Part shown: positions 24,811 through 31,016 of the stretch, one piece after another
Numbering within the stretch: the stretch's first letter is position 1
How the letters are laid out: every line of letters starts with the position of its first letter
Origin: Nitrospirota bacterium
GTDB taxonomy: Bacteria; Nitrospirota; Nitrospiria; Nitrospirales; UBA8639
DNA: 36,161 bases
Assembly: GCA_027623995.1 (NCBI GenBank)
Contig: JAQBUF010000032.1
Coordinates: 1 to 36,161 of the forward strand
Reading direction: 5' to 3'
The notes under the pieces: model-generated
Database searches by the model: none
Seen by the model: the letters and a program-made list of their open reading frames with translations, nothing else
What the model was told of the DNA's origin: nothing
Made by a program: the position numbers and the translations under genes

Positions 24811-24994
24811 AGCCTGCGTTGGGTGCGGCGGAGCCGCAGCCCCGAATCGGATTTTTTGGCGAAGGCTGTTTGAGCAGAGCGAGTTCCTGAGCCATCATGA
24901 TTCGGGGCGGAGGCGGAGGGGCCCCCTTGGGGCCGCACACGGGCGGAAATGGTTTTGGTTCCTTTTGCCGAAACAAAAGGGACTCGTCTGGGAA
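24811..24994 (+). repeat. Dispersed palindromic repeat, copy C
   Basis: Same landmarks as copy A: GCGTTGGGTGCGG, CCCCGAATCGG, TTTTTTGGCGAAGGCTG, GAGCCATCATGATTCGGGG, GGGCGGAAATGG and the CCTTTTGCCGAAACAAAAGG hairpin. The GGGGCCCCCTTGGGGCC block is shared with copy E. It is the most complete member in this accessory patch. Outside this and copy D nothing is seen in 24726-25297. Confidence 0.8.
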
Positions 24995-25130
24995 AAGAGG
25001 ACGCTTCCCTTTTTATGGGAGAAATCAAGGTATGCTCGAATTAATTTTGAATGATTAAGGTGCGAGGAGGGTTAAACAGAAATAAATTGATGTTAGGCCT
25101 GAGGATTGAGTTTTAGGGGAACTTGCCTTT

Positions 25131-25221
25131 CCCAATTTTTCGATGGCCGCTAATGGGTGAACATGGTTTCAGTCCTTTTTGCGGAAACAAATGGGACTCG
25201 TCGAACAGGGGCGAAACTCTT
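25131..25221 (+). repeat. Dispersed palindromic repeat, copy D (decayed fragment)
   Basis: Only the right end survives: GGTTTCAGTCCTTTTTGCGG, AAACAAATGGGACTCGTCG and AGGGGCGAAACTC. The hairpin has mismatches and the left half is missing. It lies just beyond the 3' end of the parE gene. Confidence 0.6.
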
Positions 25222-25297
25222 CCTCAAATAATACTTGAAGTAACAGTCTCTCTATCGAGAGCCTTGAGTCTGGTCGTAGAGCAGAGGGAAGGGAGGC

Positions 25298-25591
25298 TCA
25301 CATTATATTTTTGATGGGATCTTGTCCTGGACCTAAAATTCTTGAAATCAGAACACCGGTCTTGGTGATTTTGTAATAGACGGAATGCCGTTCATATTCA
25401 TACCGGCGATAGTCCTCCTTCAGGTGGTAATAATCGCGACCCATTTTCGGATTGTCAGCCAATGTGGCAAAGCTAGTGTGAAGGCCTTGGATGTAGATCC
25501 GAGCTTTGTCCAATCCAAAATTGAGAATGGAATATTCATAAATTCCCTCTAACTCTAGTTGAGCCTTTTTAGTGAGCTGGTAATTGGGCAT
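25298..25591 (-). CDS. parE: ParE-type toxin
   Basis: A 97-residue RelE/ParE superfamily toxin. It has the N-terminal strand NYQLTKKAQLELEGIYEYS, a second helix pair, NPKMGRDYYHLKEDYRRYEYERHSVYYKI, and the final ISRILGPGQDP strand (the RILH-type motif of ParE). ParE toxins inhibit DNA gyrase. The start ATG at 25591 lies within the antitoxin gene, a 23-base overlap that couples the two. It is the second gene of the operon transcribed from the operator-bearing promoter at 25859-25888. Confidence 0.88.
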   Translation of the reverse strand: MPNYQLTKKAQLELEGIYEYSILNFGLDKARIYIQGLHTSFATLADNPKMGRDYYHLKEDYRRYEYERHSVYYKITKTGVLISRILGPGQDPIKNIM

Positions 25592-25829
25592 TTTTGCGTA
25601 GGCGTTTTTCCACGTCCTTCATAATGTCGGGAACCTTTTTTGTGCTGATACCACTGGACTCACCTTCTTCAAGCATCTGGCGAAGTTGAAGCGTGGCTTC
25701 CTGCCGTTCCTGATCACGCCGAACTAAATCACGGAAATATTCACTGTCATTATTGTATTGGCCTGATTGAATACGGTGGTCAATCCATGTTCCCATTTCG
25801 TCTGGCATGGCGATTGTTTTTCGGATCAT
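25569..25829 (-). CDS. parD: ParD-type ribbon-helix-helix antitoxin (CC2985 family)
   Basis: An 86-residue antitoxin. The N-terminal ribbon-helix-helix (RKTIAMPDEMGTWIDHRIQSG followed by NNDSEYFRDLVRRDQER) dimerises and binds DNA. The C-terminal half (about 45-86) would wrap the ParE toxin. GGGAG seven bases before the ATG at 25829 gives a good start. The promoter just upstream carries a perfect 7-bp inverted repeat fitting autorepression by this protein. Confidence 0.9.
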   Translation of the reverse strand: MIRKTIAMPDEMGTWIDHRIQSGQYNNDSEYFRDLVRRDQERQEATLQLRQMLEEGESSGISTKKVPDIMKDVEKRLRKNAQLPAH

Positions 25830-25858
25830 AGTCGTATCTCCCTCTATGTGAAAAGGAT

Positions 25859-25888
25859 AGCATAATGTATGAACTATTCATACGTAAA
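25859..25888 (-). promoter_or_regulatory. Predicted promoter and ParD operator
   Basis: On the minus strand, TTTACG (25883-25888) and TTATGC/TATGCT (25859-25865) sit 17-18 bases apart as -35 and -10 boxes. Between them is the perfect inverted repeat GTATGAA-TAG-TTCATAC (25867-25883). It lies about 40 bases before the antitoxin start. An operator placed between the promoter boxes would allow direct repression. Nothing else is seen in 25889-26064. Confidence 0.65.
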
Positions 25889-26064
25889 GGGATTAAAGAA
25901 GATGCCATGGAAAAATTCGAAAATCAAAGGGTGGTACATATTGCCTGGTTTTGCGGGTGTTCTATAAGAAGGGGAGCAGGCTTGAGTATTGAGGGTTTAG
26001 AGGGGTTGCCACATTATTTCCTTGTTTGAAAACCAATGTGTTTTCTGGAGTGTTTTTCCGCTTT

Positions 26065-26290
26065 TGAATGCGGCGGAGCTTCTGTCCCGAATCGACTTTT
26101 TTGGTGAGGGCTGTTTGAGTCCTTCGGGAAGGACCCAGGATAAACTCCGCGAGTTCGTGAGCCATCTTATTCGGGGCGAAGGTGGAGGGACCCCCTTGGG
26201 GCCGCACACGGGCGGAAATGGTTTTGGGTCCTTTTGCCGAAACAAAAGGGACTCGTCGGCAGGGGCGAAACCCGGCATCTAATCATTCCC
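26065..26290 (+). repeat. Dispersed palindromic repeat, copy E
   Basis: Near-complete member: CCCGAATCGACTTTTTTGG, GTTTGAG, GAGCCATCTTATTCGGGG, ACCCCCTTGGGGCCGCACAC, GGGCGGAAATGG, hairpin CCTTTTGCCGAAACAAAAGG, then GGGGCGAAACCCGGCATCTAA. An extra ~36 bp, with the hairpin GTCCTTC-GG-GAAGGAC, is inserted relative to copy C after GTTTGAG. The right end abuts the brnTA promoter region. Confidence 0.8.
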
Positions 26291-26332
26291 CCGAAAAACC
26301 TTTCAATCAAACGGATGGATTCCAAACCCATC

Positions 26333-26361
26333 TTGACCTGCGCCATAACCATACATACAAT
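26333..26361 (+). promoter_or_regulatory. Predicted sigma-70 promoter of brnTA (leaderless)
   Basis: TTGACC at 26333-26338 and TACAAT at 26356-26361 are exactly 17 bases apart. The brnT ATG begins only six bases after the -10 box, so the transcript is predicted to start at or next to the ATG. No ribosome binding site exists. An ATGTACAT palindrome (26360-26367) overlapping the start is a candidate operator for the BrnA repressor. Confidence 0.65.
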
Positions 26362-26367
26362 GTACAT

Positions 26368-26661
26368 ATGGATGAGCTGCGTTTCGAGTGGGACAGCCGC
26401 AAAGAAAAGTCCAATATTAAAAAACATGGTGTGTCCTTCGAAGAGGCCCGCACAATTTTTTATGATGAGAAAGCCCTACAATTTTCCGACCCAGACCACT
26501 CAGTAGATGAAGAGCGGTTCATCCTACTCGGAATGAGTTTTAAATTGCGCACCCTCGTGGTGTGTCACTGTGTCCGTGACCATGAACATGTGATTCGAAT
26601 TATTTCAGCCAGGAAAGCGGACTCAAATGAACAACAGGAGTATTGGAGGTCAACATCATGA
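26368..26661 (+). CDS. brnT: BrnT-type ribonuclease toxin
   Basis: A 97-residue toxin of the BrnT family (RelE-like fold, ribosome-independent RNase in characterised members). The diagnostic N-terminus RFEWDSRKEKSNIKKHGVSF and EEARTIFYDEKAL are complete. So are ERFILLGMS and the C-terminal RIISARKADSNEQQEYW. The start ATG at 26368 matches the family's usual N-terminus even though there is no ribosome binding site. Its stop overlaps the ATG of the antitoxin gene (ATGA). Toxin-before-antitoxin order is normal for brnTA. Confidence 0.93.
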   Translation: MDELRFEWDSRKEKSNIKKHGVSFEEARTIFYDEKALQFSDPDHSVDEERFILLGMSFKLRTLVVCHCVRDHEHVIRIISARKADSNEQQEYWRSTS

Positions 26662-26876
26662 GAGACCACTATGATTTTTCTCAAATGAAAGGGCGGCGGA
26701 ACCCCTACACTAAACAATTGAAGCAATCGGTCACGATGCGGCTTGACCGGGATACCATTGCGTATTTCAAGGCTATGGCAGAAGAATCTGGCATTCCCTA
26801 TCAGAGCCTGATCAACCTGTATCTTCGAGATTGCGCCGTTCATTTTCGTAAATTGGACATGAAATGGGCTTCTTGA
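26658..26876 (+). CDS. brnA: BrnA-type antitoxin
   Basis: A 72-residue antitoxin. It has an N-terminal toxin-binding segment (DFSQMKGRRNPYTKQLKQ) and a C-terminal ribbon-helix-helix (VTMRLDRDTIAYFKAMAEES followed by IPYQSLINLYLRDCA) that would bind the operator. GGAGG at 26645-26649 is eight bases before the ATG at 26658, so the antitoxin has a strong translation start whereas the toxin has none. It overlaps brnT by four bases. Confidence 0.92.
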   Translation: MRDHYDFSQMKGRRNPYTKQLKQSVTMRLDRDTIAYFKAMAEESGIPYQSLINLYLRDCAVHFRKLDMKWAS

Positions 26877-26936
26877 AAGCGGCGGAATCTTTCGCTCAGC
26901 GTAGTAATTGAAAAATTGATTGGCTTATTTTTTGCC

Positions 26937-27075
26937 TCCCGCCTCCGTGCGCGGCGGAGTTCACCCGTAGTGCCGTGCATGGGCGGAAATGGTTTTGGGC
27001 CCTTTTGCCGAAACAAAAGGGGCTCGTCGTGCAGGGGCGAAACCCTGCATCTAATTATTCCCTAAAAGACCAATC
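26937..27075 (+). repeat. Dispersed palindromic repeat, copy F (right half)
   Basis: Contains GTGCGCGGCGGAG, GGGCGGAAATGGTTTTGGG, the hairpin CCCTTTTGCCGAAACAAAAG, and GGGGCGAAACCCTGCATCTAA. Similarity to copy E continues about 30 bp further right (CATCTAATTATTCCC). The left half is missing. The rest of 26877-27236 holds a predicted promoter and no convincing gene. Confidence 0.75.
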
Positions 27076-27157
27076 CATTAAATTGCCTTTCGTCAATAGA
27101 GCCAATCTGGATTCCCTATTAAAAATGCAAGGAATGACGGCATTGAATATTACCCCG

Positions 27158-27185
27158 TTGACGGGAGTGGTTGGTCTTTTCTAAT
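27158..27185 (+). promoter_or_regulatory. Predicted sigma-70 promoter
   Basis: TTGACG at 27158-27163 and TCTAAT at 27180-27185 with a 16-base spacer, giving a leader of about 45 bases for the small gene at 27237. Each box has one mismatch to consensus. Confidence 0.5.
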
Positions 27186-27236
27186 GTGTTTTACCATTTG
27201 AATATCGGCTGAGTTTTTCTAGAGGAGTGATCTCGC

Positions 27237-27506
27237 ATGAAAGTGACAGATTCTGAACGGCTGGAAATGTTATATGATCGGTTTTGTGAAGTGTGTATGG
27301 TTGAGAAGGAAGTGTGGTTGGAGATTTATATGCCTCCGCAGGTGGAGAAGGGGCTTATCATGACCAATGTTATGGAGAAGTATGATGTCGTCATTGATGA
27401 CGAACAAATTGAAGAAACCTTGGATGCCAATATTCCACATGGGAAGGCTGCCTTTAAGGCTGCCGTCCAAGAGTATAAGGGCCATATTAGTTTCATTAAA
27501 AAGTAA
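27237..27506 (+). CDS. Conserved-looking small protein of unknown function
   Basis: 89 residues, mostly helical by eye, acidic, with a distinctive middle EKYDVVIDDEQIEETLDANI and the ending YKGHISFIKK. No signal peptide, membrane helix or catalytic motif is seen. AGGAG at 27223-27227 is nine bases before the ATG. A strong intrinsic terminator follows 30 bases after the stop and a promoter candidate lies upstream, so it appears to be a complete single-gene transcription unit. This makes it likely real even though the family is not recognised. Confidence 0.75.
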   Translation: MKVTDSERLEMLYDRFCEVCMVEKEVWLEIYMPPQVEKGLIMTNVMEKYDVVIDDEQIEETLDANIPHGKAAFKAAVQEYKGHISFIKK

Positions 27507-27535
27507 ATCGAAGTCCCCATAGGTCCTCTGCTTTT

Positions 27536-27567
27536 AAAGCCTCTACCTTCTGGTAGAGGCTTTTTTT
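27536..27567 (+). terminator. Intrinsic terminator
   Basis: Perfect 12-bp stem AAAGCCTCTACC / GGTAGAGGCTTT with a TTCT loop, followed by a run of seven Ts. It ends the single-gene unit at 27237-27506. Confidence 0.93.
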
Positions 27568-27707
27568 ATTTGGTGTTCATCTCAGATGTTTAGGGTTCGT
27601 TATTCAAGGCTTTATTTATGAAGTCCGAAAGTATGTATAAGGAGAACCATTTTCCCCTGAAAATGAGGAAATGTTCTTTGTGAGATTTTATGATGAGATG
27701 ACCTGAC

Positions 27708-28328
27708 ATGAAAACGCAGCGACAGTATTCACGAGCATGGCCAGCGATTGAGCCTCCTGAACTCAAGGGAGCCTATGTTGGATTTTGGGCCAGGTTTTTG
27801 GCTTCTCTTTTAGATACGATTCTCATCGCCATCGTCACCTACCCGTTTCTCATTGCCGCCTATGGATGGGCCTATCTGGAATCCTGGATATTCGTCGAAG
27901 GCCCTCTTGATTTTATTCTTTCGTGGATGTTTCCTGCCGCAGGGATTATCGGGTTTTGGGTGTATTACTCAGCGACACCAGGGAAAATGGCCATCGGTGC
28001 CAAGATTGTGGATGCGGCGACAGGCCAACAGCCGACTCAGTGGCAGCTCGCGAAACGGTATATGGGATATTTCTTTTCTTCGATCTTTTTGTGTTGGGGA
28101 TTTATTCATGTCGCGTTTAATCCCAGAAAGCAGGGCTGGCACGATAAGTTTGCAAAGACGGTTGTGGTGTATAGCAACAGGGTTCATCAACCCGAGATGC
28201 CTATAAAACCCAAAGCCCTATTCCCATCGGCGAAACAATCCTTGCCTTTGCATGGCTCACTTCCTGTCGCGGTCAAGAGACCGCGTAAAGAGGAAGTCTT
28301 CATCGGAACTTCACAAGAAGGTGTCTGA
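27708..28328 (+). CDS. RDD-family membrane protein
   Basis: A 206-residue inner-membrane protein. The RDD signature is present as GFWARFLASLLDTILIAIV (Arg and Asp in the first helix, about 27-45). It is followed by a second helix, FPAAGIIGFWVYYSATPGKMAIGAKIVDAATG, and a third around YFFSSIFLCWGFIHVAF. The QGWHDKFAKTVVV end of the domain is also there. The last 50 residues are a basic cytoplasmic tail. RDD proteins are of varied or unknown function, some linked to ion transport. The ATG at 27708 has no strong ribosome binding site. A secreted Sel1 protein gene starts 52 bases downstream and may share the transcript. Confidence 0.88.
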   Translation: MKTQRQYSRAWPAIEPPELKGAYVGFWARFLASLLDTILIAIVTYPFLIAAYGWAYLESWIFVEGPLDFILSWMFPAAGIIGFWVYYSATPGKMAIGAKIVDAATGQQPTQWQLAKRYMGYFFSSIFLCWGFIHVAFNPRKQGWHDKFAKTVVVYSNRVHQPEMPIKPKALFPSAKQSLPLHGSLPVAVKRPRKEEVFIGTSQEGV

Positions 28329-28380
28329 CTCTGGACTTTTCCCTATTTATATTCGAATGAAATTTAAAGGCCTTCTGCGC

Positions 28381-29769
28381 ATGACCATGCAAAATCTATT
28401 TCCAACCATACTACCTAGAGGCCTTCAACAGGCCATGCTCTCGTTGGCCATGGTTTTTGTGGTGGGGGCGTGCGTGATAAGCCCTTCTCTGGCCTTGGCT
28501 GAGAATAACACGTCGGCTTTAGCCGATGAGTTTTTTGCCAAAGGGCTTGAGTATTTTTGGGCGGAAGACATTCCCCAACATTACGAAGAAGCGTTTGTCT
28601 GGCTATCAAAAGCCGCTGAATATGGGCATCCACGGGCACAAGCGATGCAGGCGGATATGTTGGCGAATGGGTTGGGGACTGTGATTGATCGTGAAAAGGC
28701 CTTTGCTTTGGCCAATGCTGCCGCTGAAAGTGGTGATGTATTCGGAAGATTTCTTCTTGGGAAATATTTCTATTGGGGAATTGGAACAGCCTCGAATGAA
28801 GAACAAGCCAAACATATATTTTCTCAGATGTTTTTTGAATTAGAACAACAAGCTGAGTCTGGTGATGGTTTAGCCCAACATGGCTTAGGATGGATGTATG
28901 CCACTCTAAGTACGGTAACGAAGGATTATCAGAAAGCACATCATTGGTATGAAAAAGCTGCGATTCAAGGATATGCTGTCGCGCAAAATAATTTAGCCAT
29001 CATGTTTTGCAATGGTGAAGGTGTGAGACAGAATGCAAGAATTAAAAACCTTTGGTACCGCCGAGCCGCAAAACAAGGCTATCCAATTGCTCAATATAAC
29101 CTTGCCCTTTCTCTAGGCGCAGAAGGAGATCTTGAGGGAAAGTATCGTCTGCTTTTGGAGTCCGCTGATCGGAATTATAAATCAGCTCAGGCCAAACTCG
29201 GTTGGATTTTTGAAGAGGGGAAGGGGCAACCTGTTGATTTGAAAAGCGCGGTGGCTTTGTATCGAAAAGCGGCTGCCCAGGGCCATCAATGGGCGCAACA
29301 TCATTTGGGCCGGTTGTATCAAAAGGGAAAAGGCGTTCCCCAAGATTATCATGAGGCTATGAAATGGTACCGAGTGGCTGCGGAGAACGGGTATGCCAGT
29401 GGTATGGCCAATGTTGGTCACCTTTTTGAAGCTGGTCTCGGCGTAGAAAAAAACTATGTCGAAGCCCGCTCGTGGTACGAACGAGGTGCTGAACAGGGCA
29501 ACACGTATTCGGAGGCCCGCCTAGGGTATTTATATATGAACGGGTTTGGCGTGGACCAAGATTATGACAAAGCCACGGAGTGGTTACAGAAGGCTTCTCG
29601 GGGAGGAAATGAGTGGGCTCGGTATGGAATGGGGCTCGTTCATGAAAAACAGCGGCAATATTCCCAGGCGATTCGTTGGTATCTTTGGGCGGCAATTAAG
29701 GGGTATGATTTTGGTTTCAGGCGAGCGGTGTATTTGGTGGTGATGTACCCTGTTTCCTTTTGGACCTAG
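28381..29769 (+). CDS. Secreted Sel1-repeat protein
   Basis: 462 residues. A signal peptide (QQAMLSLAMVFVVGACVISP then SLALAEN, cleavage after ALA around residue 40) directs it to the periplasm. Then come about ten Sel1 repeats of the form A..WY.KAA.QG...AQ..LG..Y..G.GV. Clear ones are HWYEKAAIQGYAVAQNNLAI, ALYRKAAAQGHQWAQHHLGR and SWYERGAEQGNTYSEARLGY. The ATG at 28381 is preferred because AAAGG lies ten bases upstream and it gives a proper signal peptide; in-frame starts further upstream overlap the RDD gene or lack a ribosome binding site. Probable scaffold or adaptor in the envelope. It is much longer than the Sel1 protein at 23895 and is not an obvious recent copy of it. Confidence 0.88.
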   Translation: MTMQNLFPTILPRGLQQAMLSLAMVFVVGACVISPSLALAENNTSALADEFFAKGLEYFWAEDIPQHYEEAFVWLSKAAEYGHPRAQAMQADMLANGLGTVIDREKAFALANAAAESGDVFGRFLLGKYFYWGIGTASNEEQAKHIFSQMFFELEQQAESGDGLAQHGLGWMYATLSTVTKDYQKAHHWYEKAAIQGYAVAQNNLAIMFCNGEGVRQNARIKNLWYRRAAKQGYPIAQYNLALSLGAEGDLEGKYRLLLESADRNYKSAQAKLGWIFEEGKGQPVDLKSAVALYRKAAAQGHQWAQHHLGRLYQKGKGVPQDYHEAMKWYRVAAENGYASGMANVGHLFEAGLGVEKNYVEARSWYERGAEQGNTYSEARLGYLYMNGFGVDQDYDKATEWLQKASRGGNEWARYGMGLVHEKQRQYSQAIRWYLWAAIKGYDFGFRRAVYLVVMYPVSFWT

Positions 29770-29797
29770 TGTTTGGTTCTAACAAGAGTTTCCTGCC

Positions 29798-30937
29798 TTA
29801 TTCAATCTTTCCATTTTTCCCATCGTCTCCATGGCAACGATGAGTGATCTGTTGCCAGTCGTCTAGCGGGAACAAGCTATGACTTGGTTGCTCTGTGGCG
29901 TGAGCTTGTTTTCGAAGGATGTCCACTCGATCGCCTGCCGTGGGATGTGTCGAGAGATACCGCCACATGGGATCGAAATTTTTCTCGCCATGCTGCTCCT
30001 TAAGGTATTCAAAAAAACTCAGCATGCCCTCAGGGTTAATCTTGGCTGCCAGTAACAGACCCATCCCTTCACGATCAGCCTCTTCTTCAGCGGACCGACT
30101 ATACGATAATGTTTGGAGCACATGTGCGCCTTCGAGCACAAAGGTCATGATGCCACTGATATCTCCAGTCAGCGCTCCGATGATCAACCCAAGCGTCATA
30201 TTTTGTACGAGTAATCGCATTCCATGTCGTTGGAGGACATGCTGAATTTCATGGGCCAGCACGCCAGTGAGTTCTTCGGGAGTCTCCGTGTTTTCGAGCA
30301 GCCCTCGAAAAATGATGATGTGTCCCCCAGGGAGCGCCATGGCATTAAGAATGGGCTGATCAACGATGGCCAGGCGAAAGGTGTATGGGACCGTTTCTAC
30401 GGTGGACACCAAGGCTTGGATTAAAGAATTGGCTTTCTCTAGGAGCTGTGGGTCTAAACACCGTGCCTCGGATGGGGCAATCTCTTCGACCAAAGCATCG
30501 CCGAGGTGTGTTTCCCAAGAGTAGGGAATGAGAGTGGTGAGCGGGCCAGAAAGAGCAGGGACGCCTTTGGCATACACGATCCAAATGAGGGGGATGGCGA
30601 AGACTCCAGCGGCGATGGTGAGCCAGAGGCGACGAGTGCGAGTGCGCGGGTTATGAAGATGCCTGACGTCGTTGGGAGCCAAACCATGAAGTGCTGTTAA
30701 AAATTTGGCATCCTGTACTACTAACAGATCGTGGTGAGCATTCTTTCGTTCGAGCCGAACTTCCTCGCCTGCATAGTTCCCTTGAGTTTGGTGAATGTCT
30801 GCATATGCCCAAAGAAGAGGCTGTTCGGAGATACCATGAATGGTGAGTCCTACTGGGGCCATGACGATGAAGACCTGATGCGCAATAGGGCTGTGGCCAT
30901 CGAAGTATTGCCCATGCCACGTGGAAGACGCTGTCAT
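29798..30937 (-). CDS. M48-family zinc metalloprotease with N-terminal extra domain and membrane anchor
   Basis: 379 residues. Residues about 1-80 form a small beta-rich domain (RYFDG-like start, then LTIHGISEQPLLWAYADI and VRLERKNAHHDLLVVQD). One membrane helix follows at about 104-124. The M48 catalytic domain has the zinc motif HEIQH at 229-233, the third-ligand motif EEEAD at 284-288, and LATHP-like LSTHPTAGDRVDIL near the end. The protease domain is therefore likely periplasmic, acting on envelope proteins as a quality-control enzyme. It lies 79 bases downstream of the DUF898 gene on the same strand, so the two may form an operon. This pairing of DUF898 with M48 is, as I recall, common. 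Confidence 0.92.
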   Translation of the reverse strand: MTASSTWHGQYFDGHSPIAHQVFIVMAPVGLTIHGISEQPLLWAYADIHQTQGNYAGEEVRLERKNAHHDLLVVQDAKFLTALHGLAPNDVRHLHNPRTRTRRLWLTIAAGVFAIPLIWIVYAKGVPALSGPLTTLIPYSWETHLGDALVEEIAPSEARCLDPQLLEKANSLIQALVSTVETVPYTFRLAIVDQPILNAMALPGGHIIIFRGLLENTETPEELTGVLAHEIQHVLQRHGMRLLVQNMTLGLIIGALTGDISGIMTFVLEGAHVLQTLSYSRSAEEEADREGMGLLLAAKINPEGMLSFFEYLKEQHGEKNFDPMWRYLSTHPTAGDRVDILRKQAHATEQPSHSLFPLDDWQQITHRCHGDDGKNGKIE

Positions 30938-31016
30938 GTGGGTCCATGATTTCGTGGTGAAAGGTAGAGTCGATCAGGTCGGTGAATTTTTCGGTCCATC
31001 TAAAAGAACGAGAGAA

